A stretch of 64,000 nucleotides of DNA from Oasisia sp. SBJ-2009 (lineage: Eukaryota > Annelida > Polychaeta > Sabellida > Siboglinidae), in contig OZ024867.1 in NCBI GenBank assembly GCA_964017155.1, positions 12,234,934 to 12,298,933 of the forward strand, written 5' to 3'. Position 1 is the stretch's first letter. Every line of letters begins with the position of its first letter. The position numbers were made by a program, and so were the translations under genes. This document shows, piece by piece, positions 1 to 25,650 of this stretch. The notes beneath the pieces were generated by a model. It was not told where the DNA came from. It did no database searches and saw only the letters and a list, made by a program, of their open reading frames with translations.

Positions 1-2
1 TG

Positions 3-235
3 TATCGTTATTTAATTTATTATTTTAAATTCTTATTTTAAATTCGGCTTGATAACTAATCAGCGTCTCTACCCCAATCCGGGGTAAGGCCGCCTTGACG
101 GTTACAACTGCAACTCATTAACACCCCAGGAAGCGTTGAGGGACTTACAGTGCTGCCACCTCACGGATCCTGGTTAACCGAGGCTACGATTACCCAGGCT
201 CCGTGAGGTGGCAGCACGTTTAGCTCCTCTCACGG
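3..235 (+). repeat. Interspersed repeat family F, copy 1 with terminal hairpin
   Basis: Shares cgtctctacccc.atc.ggggtaa, then agtgctgccacctcacgga with copies at 3,835, 23,905 and 38,110 (reverse). This copy ends in perfect 18-base inverted arms (gtgctgccacctcacgga and its complement, about 152-218), as if two opposed ends met. Confidence 0.7.
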
Positions 236-701
236 ATAACATTCAAAAGCCGGCTAAGGCACCATACTATCTTCTCGGCAAAGTTACGCAGCCGAGCGAC
301 AGTCGGTGAGACTCAACGATGTCTGTATATACACACATTCGTAAATTGTATACGTGTGTATAATATGTAACAAACGAACACATTCGTATAAATGCATCGC
401 ACACGGACATATACACATGCAAGCACGTCGACACGCACGACCGCACATAGGCGTGTAAAAGAAACAAATACATGCATGCAAGTACGCACGCACGAACCTA
501 CACAGGCAAACGCATATCATTTTATATGAACAGACGGGCAAATACATGTCCATTTTGTGGCTTGATCACCAGAAACGTTGAGCTGGTGTTATAATGAAAA
601 CATGAATTAAACAGTTTGAACTGTCACAATGACTTGACGTCCCAAGACATACTGGAATTGTCGTTATAACTTTTATGACAATCGTTTCATTGTCCTTCCA
701 G

Positions 702-14065
<13,364 letters not shown>

Positions 14066-17000
14066 AGGTCAAACGCGTTAGACGATCAGCTGATTGGAGG
14101 AGAGCGACAAATAAAAAGGACTGGGCGAATCATTGTCACATGAGTATGATATGCGACTTTGTGTCTGCAACAGTTTGTTTGTTGCATTTCCCTCCATCTG
14201 TCGTTACCTCTGGATGTTCTATAGATCAGTCGCAATATAATTATGTACTCGCCTTCGAACTTTATGTATGTCTCTTCGCCCTCTTCTCTCTTCCCGGACC
14301 CCTCCCCTCAACACACCAGGTTTTATTTCTATTGATCACTCTCGCTTCCTCACTATTTTACTCCTAGCTTCTCTCCTCTCTTCTCCTCTTCTCTCTCTCC
14401 CATCTCTCTCGCTCGCTCTGTCTAGTGTTATCTGTCTGTCTGTCTGTCTGTGTGTGTCTCTCTGTCGGTTGGTCGGTCTCTGCCCCGCGCTTTATACTTC
14501 CCTTTTTGCCCTTTGTCGATCATATCCCTACCAATCTACGCTCTCTCTCCCCCCCTCAACTTTCTCTCTCTTCAACTTTCACGCTACATCAGTGTATGTA
14601 TTGCTTTCTAGGACATATTATCAATAGGCACATAACTCCCCGTTCAGTCTCCCTTATCCATTTTATGTATTCCGCTTTTTACTAAGCGCATGGGCATTTT
14701 TTTTATGTATACAAACATATCTACTCAAGTAGAAGTATTTTATGTGTCAGATACTAAATAATAATTGTTAGACAATTGATGCGGTAATCTATGATGAATC
14801 CCGGCTGCGCAAGTACGTTGTGTTAACATTGCTTTGGTGATGACGTAACAATCTATCTATAGATTTTGACGTCACTTTACGAATATTATCATAATTCGCA
14901 ACACATGTCATAATACTTCTCTTTCAATTCAGTGTTCTAGACCGATGCGTAAGCAAAGTTGCGAATGCTATGGGACAATTATTTAACACAATGCTTTTTG
15001 TTGCAATAACAACGGAAAGCATCGCAAAAAATAAAACGGTGCTTTTTCTTGGGGTATATTTAAATGTTATCGTTATTGTTACTTGAATAACATAAAACCA
15101 TAAAATACAATAAAATAAATAAAACACGGCAGCTGAGTTTGTGCCTTGGTAAGAACGTGGGATGAATTACTTTAATGTATGAATTCGGTTGAATTATCTT
15201 GGTTTGATCAAAACACGTTGGTTCACATATTTACAAAATTGTCACCATTGTTGCTAGGCTGACATTGTGTGGTGAACTGAATAGTCTAGAGCTGTGAATC
15301 TAGGTAAACAGTTAACTAAAACAACTGCTATGTGTACGTTATGCATGATGGTAGCTTTAGCTTGCATCTCGAGTTAACCATTACTAGGCAACGTTAGTAT
15401 TATAATTATAATGACATAGTTTGCTTCCATTACGGTGTCACGTGGGGGTCACGTGATGTGGACGCCTACATTCACAACTTACGAATGAATTTTTCTTAGT
15501 ATTTTCTAACCATGCAATGCGATTGTTTCGTTGTCTTTCGATGACAATAGTGGCCTGGTGTTATTTAGCATTATCTGAATGTATGGCGTTGCATGTAAGA
15601 ATGGCTATGGTAATCCTGCTCGCTTGGTCATAAGTCTACATAAGTCTTATTTACAAGTGATGATCGTTTGAAATGGTCGGGCTCGAAAGTCAATTCACAA
15701 TAAAATATGCCATTCACTGATGAGTTGTCACTGTTATTGTATAGTTGAGATCTTCGTGTCAACGTAAAATACTAATGTCTAACTGCGCCGATGGTGGCAC
15801 CACACGTTCAGATCGAAAACGAGGCAGGACTCCCACGGAATTCACTCACACATTTCACCTACTGGATACCTCAAAACGCAGCAACTGACACTAGCAGATT
15901 AGTCAGGAATGTCAAATTTGTGTCGAACTTATCTCCTTGCGTTTAATTTATTTGAAACCACACCGCTACTGAAATGAACTTTTCACATTTACAAACTAAA
16001 AACATATCCTCACAAACACTGTTCTGCTATTACAATCATGTGTTAACCTCTTCCGTCAACCCGATCAAGACCCACTTTGATTACCCTTTGTATACGTATT
16101 CTGTAGTTTATTGTTACACCAGTGATCGTGTTTTTAAACATGTCCACGCTGGTATCTACCCAGCACACAACCTACAGGTGTATCCCATTCGTATGAAGGA
16201 AGGGATTCTATTTTAGCATTTATGGTTACTTCATATCCTGCAATCCTTCGATTTCTTCATCGAAAAAATACCTATCAATCGTGTCTTACCCATTCAAAGT
16301 TTAACATCTCCTATCTTACCTCGTAATGATCTCATCGTCTCCATGGTTACGCCCAGTGGAGTTATCAACGGCAAACAAGAAATTGTAAGCAATATGGTTA
16401 CAATAGTTTATTTTTGCGTATTGAAATATCGCTAGTGGCGACTGCAAGACCGTATCAAACACAGCTCAAAGCTCACATTATTGTGACAGTTACAACACGT
16501 AACAATGTCGCAGTTCCTCTTAGAAACAGTGCCTCTGTCAACCCACACGTCGAGATTGAAACGCTGACGTGAAATATCGTTCTGTGACGTCACAACTGAC
16601 GTATCCTAGCAACCCGTTAAGCGAGGTTTGTTCGTGCACTGCGGGAAATTGCATACGATATACAAGTGTGCTATTTCATATCTTACTCTAACCCGTGACA
16701 AGCTGAGCGTGTCAGTAACTTATATTAATATTCTGATATTAAACTCGCATATAGTAACGCCATCTGGTGAGTTGCTTACTACTGTAGTGTCCTTAATTAC
16801 GTGGCAAATGAAATACGTTAATATAACTACTCCGCGTTTCTGATACATATCGTCAACTACAATCAGACACCGACAGAGAGCATAAACATCGGAAGTCCGT
16901 ATTAAAACGCGACACGGGTCTATACCTCCCAAGATAAACAGATCAAATTATATACAACATAATATTCATACGCCGTGGCATGGCTGCAACAACTCCATTG

Positions 17001-19862
17001 CGTACTGGTACTAAATATAGTACGTTATCATACGGTTTCTTGAAAGTGAGTGCAAACTTTCGTGGCCATCTAGTATACGATGCAATTGTGAACGAATTCA
17101 ACACATCACATACACGATATAGAGGAATAAGAAATACAACCTAAGAGTATATACTTGATTACAAAACGACAAGGGAAGACAGCAGAATGCGCTTTGCACA
17201 GACATATCAGTCGTGGCTGTGTTTGTTGTGAAATGTCAAACAGTCACAGGCGGTCACTACAACACATATACAAATACGCTTGACAACACCGCGTCCTATT
17301 GCGACAGGGCGCGTGTATATTCTGCATGTCCACCAACAAATCATTGCGTTGCGCGATACAAACTCAACAATTCGTCAGACTCCGTTAGATGGCAAACTAT
17401 TGGGGTCGGAAGACTCCGCTAGATGGCAGCACTGTTTCAACTATATTACCGCATCCAGACACTGGCAAGCAATGCAATGCTACCATAATATACACAACAC
17501 AAACGAGCATACTGTGCATTGTTGTTGCCATTATAACTAACAACTTACACTAACTCAATAACCCATTTTAAACTGCAATACAAAAGAGTGTCTAATGAAA
17601 ACGTAATAAAAATTTATAAACGCAAGGAAAGGAAACCGTGGTTTAACGTTAACAAAAACTAAATTGTGACTAGTTTATAATAATAATAACATCTATTGTG
17701 CCTGGAAACCAAGCTCAAAGGCGCATTAATATAAAACAGTTAGTTATTTACCAACAATACACAGAAGACGTGTTCTACGTAACCAATTATAAACGACAAA
17801 AGCTTACTACAGTTAATCAGGGTAGGTGATATACTGGAAATTCATTATTCTAAACATGTAGGTCCGCCATGTTCATATCAACATGTTTTCTGGATATCAC
17901 GCAGATAATCCAGCATTTTGTCATTCCAATACAGTAACATTTTTTTCCTGATGTCGAATTTTCTTGGTTATCAGGAACCTGATTAATGATATTCCATTAT
18001 ATATATATATATACATTATATATATGTATATATATATGCGTTTATATATATATATATATATATAATTATAGATATTTATATATGTCCGTATATTATTTCA
18101 GATATATAATATTATGCATTTACACAACTAGATGGCTGTGTTTGAACACACAATAGTGTGTTAACACATACAGTATGACTACACATAATGTAAATATTAC
18201 CGGCACTACGTATACATTCAACATGTTCACACCGAGTATATACGAACTGTGTATATATGATCAATACGTTCACATACATATCCATTCAGTATGTGAACTT
18301 TGTATACATTCAGCAAGCTCTCACAGATATACACACAGAGCGTATGAATTTCGTACACATAACTGAAATTGTTACATTTAGTTTTTCATATAAAACTGTC
18401 TTCTATGACAGAACAATATTGCAACAACATCCAGCGCCACAAGGTAAACAGAGCAGCAGGTAAATGACATATCAGAAATGTGTATAAAACAATGTAAAGC
18501 AAAGTAACACATTGTAATAATATTACTCCAGCCATGTAGGTAATAGTTACACCGACAGACAGCAATATTGAAATTATAACACAGTCAGATGCAGGCCCTG
18601 AATTTGGTCAATTTCGCGACAAGACTAGTTGAGCAACATTTATCCAGATTTCTGAGGGCCCGACAGTAATCAAGCCTGTCTGTATCAATATATTAACCCA
18701 TGATACGACATTTGTGTTTAAATACAAAATGCCATACCCACAGTTAGGTTTTTTAAGAAATTATGTTAAAATCCAGAGATATTCTGGGGGGAAACTACTT
18801 TTGGACATTCTAATAATCCAGTCTGGATTGCTACTACTGCTGCATATTTTCACAAACTAAAAACGTTTTGGTTTTGTCGTTTATCACTTTAGCATTGTAT
18901 CCAAACATGTCAACAAAGTTTGCATTTAGCAAAATATAGTTTTACAAATCAAATATTAAAACTTGCATTAGAAATGAGAAAAATGGCAGGAAATTTCTAT
19001 TATTTTGTCAATAGAACGTATGTTATATTATTTAAGCACTTAAAAGTATCATAATTCGCTGCCAAGTTATCTTATTTTCCAAGTCTCAACATCCATCTGT
19101 CACTTTGTAAACTAACCAAACCAAGAGCCTGTAAGAGTATTATACGTAGCAACAAAATACTGCCTGGTTAGCTAATTCAGTGTGGAGCTATCTGTATCAC
19201 ATATGGTCGCAAGCACACGCTTTCCTGAACTGAATAATGTCTAAGATCATAGGTTAATGGGGAACTCACAATGTTACTGGTTTACAAACAGATGCAGAAA
19301 TCAAGTTGGTAGTATACAATATTGCACTTTTGGAAATGGTCAAAATATTTACATCTACCCAATGAACAAATTAAATTCTTGCCATCTGGATAAATGGATG
19401 TAGTTATTCAATGGCTTCATACCACCATTTGTATTTTCTTACTTTACATTGTAATACATGTGCTTTTTTACTGGTACACAAACTAATTTTGGTTTTAACC
19501 TGGCCATTATTTTGACAATATCACTGGTTCAGCAACAAAAATATACAAATACACGTGTTTGCCACACATGCTCAGCGATGGCCCTTTTGTAAAACCGGCC
19601 TATCAAAACAGTCTGTTACTTACAATAGAAACATGTAAAGTAGTGTAAACACCTTACCGGGTCATTACACATTACGTCTACTTTACGTCTCGTTTGACAC
19701 AAAAATTACACTGGAATACAAACTCACGATTTCGCTTTCCTGGCATTGATTGCAACACGACATGGGAAAACAACGCTACCATTTAGAAATACATCGTTCA
19801 TACTTTTAGTGGGAAAACATTCCTTTATACACATTTCATCACTACAGGTGGAGCTCTTGTCG
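14066..19862. other. Gene-poor spacer between the CILP-like and Mig-2-like genes
   Basis: 14,340-14,600 is a CT-rich tract (tctctc, tgtctgtc). The first few hundred bases should hold the CILP-like 3'UTR, and the right end the Mig-2-like 3'UTR. TA microsatellite at 18,000-18,066. A small local duplication (gactccg.tagatggca) at 17,380-17,425. Otherwise AT-rich unique-looking DNA in which no exon with good borders was found. Confidence 0.6.
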
Positions 19863-19940
19863 TCATAGTAACCTGCATTTCTTTCCGCCACTAGGTGGCG
19901 GGTGGGGCATCAGAACGGCCCTGACGGCTTCGTCAAACAC
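19863..19940 (-). CDS. Mig-2-like exon 5, terminal
   Basis: Acceptor cacgcag, 26 codons including TGA. Encodes [11 protein letters not shown], a Pro-rich linker and GGKKCRLL. The 3'UTR continues to the left; no single poly(A) site could be chosen. Confidence 0.92.
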   Translation of the reverse strand: MFDEAVRAVLMPHPPPSGGKKCRLL

Positions 19941-20170
19941 CTGCGTGGGGAAAACAGAAATAACTTTCGCTGTTTACAAATGTCATCACAATAATCAGCC
20001 TTATAAAAAGATAACTGCTGTCGTGTTTGAATACCTATAATAATAATAATAAAGCTTTATTGCCATATTCAACGTGCAAAATGTTACATGATGAATTGGA
20101 ATGTAGTCTGGTGTTGACTCATATAGTGACTATATATATACAATAAAATGAAATATGGCAAATGAATATA

Positions 20171-20209
<39 letters not shown>

Positions 20210-20386
20210 ATACATTGTAAATAATTTGTTCTTTAAAATGAAAAAAATATTTTAATATAATAAATAAAGACAAAATAAAAATAATAGATTATCTATTTAA
20301 CAATAATTGTGGTGTAAACTAGTTAATAAATAAATAAATAAATATAAAATGTCCTTTAAAATTGTTTAATATATATATATATATAT

Positions 20387-20434
<48 letters not shown>

Positions 20435-23400
20435 TTTTCTTCTAAAAATATAATTTAAATTAGTAGACATACATTATAAGGACTAAAATATCATTTAAAA
20501 TTATATTTACAATTACAATTGAATGCGTCCAATTTAAAGAAAAAATATTTAAATACAATTATTAAGTTAAGCTCAAATTTCAGGAGAAGAGAAGATGGCT
20601 GTTCAGCACCACCGATCCGCTACTGAATACTTACAAAACAACGTACAGTAAAAAGGGTAGTCAATCTCAAACTTGGTAATCAATATTATAATTATTCAAG
20701 CTGTCAAAAAAACAGAGAACAAATTCCCATCTAACCAAAAGAAATCCTTTCCAATAATCGACCCTACCTGTCCAAATGACTGATTGACAGATCTCTAAAT
20801 AAATACATTTTACCTGTCCAAGTGAAGGGTTGATATCTCTAAATTCATTTTACATGTCCAAGTGAAGGGTTGATATGTCTCTAAATTCATTTTACCTGTC
20901 CAAGTGAAGGGTTGACATGTCTCTAAATGAATTTTCCCTGTCCAAATGAAGGGTTGACATGTCTCTAAATGCATTTTACCAGTCCAAATGAAGGATTGAC
21001 AGGTCTCTAAATGCATGTTACCTGTCGAAATGAAGGATTGACAGGTTTCTAAATGCATGTAACCTGTCCAAATGAAGGGTTGACAGGTCTCGAAATGCAT
21101 TTACCTGTCCAAATGAAGGGCTGTCAGGTCTCTAGATAAAGCTACCAGTCTCACCTGTCGTAGGCCGCGCTGGGTCAAGGCTGAACACTCTAGGTACTTG
21201 TAGGCCCTGATCTTTGAGGCCAGTTTGATGCCCTGCTCCCTCTTGACAGGGGAGAGGGTCTGGGCTGCCAGTTGCCCCACGACCTCCTTGTCCTCCCTCA
21301 AGTCTATCTTGGTCCCTGCGGCAGGCAGCGAGGTTAAAGGTCAACAACTGAACACACTTCTGTTTAACTCTACTGGGCAGACAGTCTTCTTATTTTACAC
21401 CCTGCTTAGGGCAGACAATTTTAAGATGGCAGCCATCTGTGAATTACGCTGCGTGTTGTTTGCATTAAAATTCGAATAACTCAACAACCGATGCATAAAA
21501 ATACATGAAGCCAAATGCCACACAATGTCGGAGGTCAACTAGACGAACCCACTTCAACATCCTTCCAAATAAACTCACTTAATTCGCAAACGAAAACAAT
21601 TTTTCACAAGATGGCGACAGCACATGTTTCTGTGACCTACACAGAGCTTAGGTCAGCAGTTTGAGCTGGCTGGTTAATATAAAAGAAGGATCTGATTGCG
21701 GTAAACGAAAGGTCCACAAACTGTGAGTTTACTGGGTGGTTTTGGTCGGTCTGCACAGTAAAGAGTTTTAAAGTGAACTGGTCTTGACAACTGAAGACAT
21801 TTCTGTTTAAAAGAGCGTTTTCACTTTAAAAGAACAATTTTATAATATCCAACAATTTTTAACATGTACTCTTTATCAACTGTTTTATTACTAATTTTTG
21901 TATTGTAATATAATTATCTATTATATATTTTTAATATCTACTATTTTTAATATCTACTATTCATCAACCATTTTATAATTTTTTTATTGTAATATAATTA
22001 ACTATTATTTATCAGTTTTAGCATTTTAGTATTATTAAGACTAATATTATTTATTTATATTGAAAAGCTCCCACCCACCCTCCCTGTTGACTGTTTTACT
22101 TGTTCGATTATTGTATAATTTTACCAATGTTTGTAGTTCGATTACTGTATAAATGTATTGTGTAGGTGTTAGTGGGTAGTCTGCAGATAGTTAGTAGGTA
22201 GTCTGACTTGTAGATCAAGAAGTTTGCATTGTTATGTGGTGATTGTCTGTATACTTGCACGTGTTTACTATGTATGGTGATTATTTGAACATGTGGTTAT
22301 TAAAACAATGCAGATCTACAAGTTCACCCACAATCCTGTCTTACTCTTATTTGTTCATGAACCTGACCAAGTGTCAGGGCGGTTTATTGCTAACAGACAT
22401 GATTAATATATCGCCAAGTTCCAGATAAAATGTTAGTTTAAACACATTAGGACACGTTGTCTGCTTGCTGATTTTATGTCCAGCTGATTTGTATTAAGTA
22501 CATATTTTAACGGCGACACCTGGTGGAGAAACAGACAACCCACGAGGACTGACCTATGAGCAACAGTGGCGCCTCCTGGCAGTGGTGTCTGATCTCAGGA
22601 ACCCACTTCGTCATGACGTTGTCGAACGACGACGGACTAACAACACTGTAGCAGATGAGGAAGACGTCCGTCTGGTGGGAAGAAGAGGAACTAGAATCAC
22701 CCACCGAATCCAAAACAACATTAAGAGGGGACAACTGTCCGCAAATGGTAACATTATGTAGATCTTAGAAATAAGTCCATATTATCTGCATAATATCTCT
22801 GTATAGTGTATAATAAAGATTATGCACATCGATATATGTAAAGTAAAAATTACATATTATGTAATATTACCCCGGCTGACCAAATGAGTGAACTGTAGGA
22901 AATATGTTGACATACATTTCTACATATTTGGAAAGAAGACTTTACAGTGTTTCAAAATTTATAACTCTACCACAAACACTGGTTATGTTATGTCACATTA
23001 GGTATTGTAGGGGTCAAAAAAGAAAAACTGGAGAAAACGGCCGTTAAAGTGTTGCATTATGCATGTGCATAGATACCATAGAAATATTAGATTGCGTTAA
23101 AATACACATTTTACTTTGTATACATAGTGTGGGATGGCTGGAAGTGTTGAAACTGATGCTATCAATTTAGTTTTCATAGAAACCTAAAAATCACAAAATC
23201 ATCCCATCTGGCATTCGATGGCACTCACGCCAAATGTCAAATCTCGACTAATCACTCATTTGGTCAGCTGGGGTCACATGACCAAACATGACGCGTTATT
23301 CTACAAATCTATGTCCATGTTTATAGTATAAACAACTGTATCTGACATGTATTTATGTTTCTAAGAGTACCATCATAAAAGTACTGGCAACTGACACAAC

Positions 23401-25609
23401 TGAGACAAACCTGTGCTTTTTAAAAGTTTAACAGCTGCAAAAACAAATTTACCAATATATATATATTGGCTAATTATTGTTTAGCAGTAAACCAGACTAG
23501 TGAAGATATATCAACCATCATGATACGAGTTTAAAGCCTACAGTTTCTTAGTCTCACTTAACCAACTCTCACTTGGCTGCGTAACTTCGTCGAGAAGTCT
23601 GGTGACAACTATGTTTTGCTTATATAAACCTTACGCAGTCTCACTGTTCGAGTCCGTCATACGACTTCACTGTTTGTATTAATTCACACGTTTACATGTA
23701 TAATAATATAAAAATTCAATGTACGTACGCTTTTAATAACGAAACTATGTTATAAAATATCTGTACACAAAATAAAAAAATAGAACACAAATGAGATGAA
23801 CAATTAACAATGAAACATTTGTCCATATTTCTGTATATTTTTTGTGTGACATGTTTCAGTATAAGTTGAATTTGTTTTAAGTTTTTGTAATATAGTATTA
23901 TCTGATCAAACGAGTGTCCTTATTTAATTTGTTATTTCAAATTTGGTCTGAGAACCAATCAATGTCTCTACCCTATTCTGGGGTAATGCCACCCTGGCAG
24001 TATCATTGGGCCGAGCAATAATTTCCCAAGTGGATGTTAGGGGCTAAAACAAGTGCTGCCACCTCACAGAGTCTGGGTTACCAAGGCAACTAATTTATGA
24101 AATCCGAAAAAGGTAGTCTATTTCACAATTTTTATCTGCTACTGAAGTCACACTACACATAATAAATGAAATTGAAATGTGAGTATATACTTGTGGGTAT
24201 GAAAGAGGCCGAAGACGATCGTAGTCTTCCTGTCCGGCCGTATCCCACAATCCCAAGCTGACAGAGGTTCCATCCACAACCATCGGGGCAGTGTAGTTGT
24301 CAAACCTAAATCACACAGAAAGTCAATCCTTAATATCAATACAAAGGTAAATAAAACTTTTCATTTTTGTATCGGTTTTCCTGAACTTTTCCAGTCATTT
24401 TTTTGTTTCTTTCCAATTTGTTATTTCCTTCTTTTTGGTTAACCTGAAAGACAAACTCTCAGTGTAGGTCACAAGTAAAAACCATACATCATGTTAAGCC
24501 TGGCATACACTACACAACAAGTATTTTTAGGTATTTGAACAAGCAACATTATGTTGGTGGGCCGCACAATCATTGAAAAATGTTAAACTGTCCAATACGT
24601 TTACTGATGTGTACAGATATTCCATGCAAGTTATTCACATGCTAACAGACAATTTTGAGTAATTCACGACTAGCAAACTATTATTGTTTAGCTAAACACC
24701 TGAGGATAACCACACCTCTCACTTGTGTAGGATAACAGCATTCAAAATTTCTAAGAGATGTCAGTAATAGTCAGGGCTTTATGCAGGATAAAACTATTGC
24801 CAGTCACAAATGTCTCGGTGGACACATGGATGTTAACTGTTAAGGCAAAATGCGGGGAAGAATTTCCGGATTTCTGACAATAAAATCAATTTTGTGTTGT
24901 TGACATTTTCGTATAGAATAATTATTTAACTTGCCTTCCATGTACGTTATTATACCAAAATAAACACTTTTCTGTCATAAATAGTGACTTTTGTGTGATG
25001 CCCATCATTGCTAAGTTTTTGTTTTTGTCAAATGAAGCGTGAATAATCGTAGTTTGAGTGCTTTTCGAAGATCGACTGCATGCCGTAAATTTGATCAAAT
25101 CCATCATGGCGGGTACCTGGGGAATCCCCTGTATTCGCGGTGCCTCATGGTCCAAATGAATTTAAATTATCTCCGGAGGTTTCCGAGTAATCACGACTAC
25201 AACCGACCCCCCCACAAACCAGCATAACAGACAAAGGAATGAGACTCCACAGACGATTGGCTGAATGACACCACGTGGAGCCGTTTCATGGCGCTGATTG
25301 GTTGTCTCGTTCGCCATATTGCTTCAGTGATTTATATTCGATTCGTGCGACAATTTCCTCTCCGTGTTTTTGATCTATCTACAAAATATTATGCCGTTTG
25401 GGCGTAAGCGAACGAGTGGTGTCCGTCAGACAAAGCTACGGAATGTTACGAAGTTGCGGAGCGCGCGTGAATCAAAGAGTGTGCGGGTGCAATCGCATGT
25501 TGAACGCGAAGCTTCGCCTGCGGCTTCGACTTCGACCGCTACGCCAGAAGCAGTAAGTTTCAAGTTTCCCAGTTGTCAGTTGAAGCCACCAGTACATATT
25601 TTTATGTGC

Positions 25610-25650
<41 letters not shown>

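Noticed and set aside
14268..14685. Ser/Leu-rich ORFs after the CILP-like stop
   Set aside because: CT-rich 3' region; codon pattern follows simple repeat.
20810..21100. 96-residue ORF with repeated [11 protein letters not shown]
   Set aside because: Translation of minisatellite B in the GTPase intron; no independent evidence of coding.
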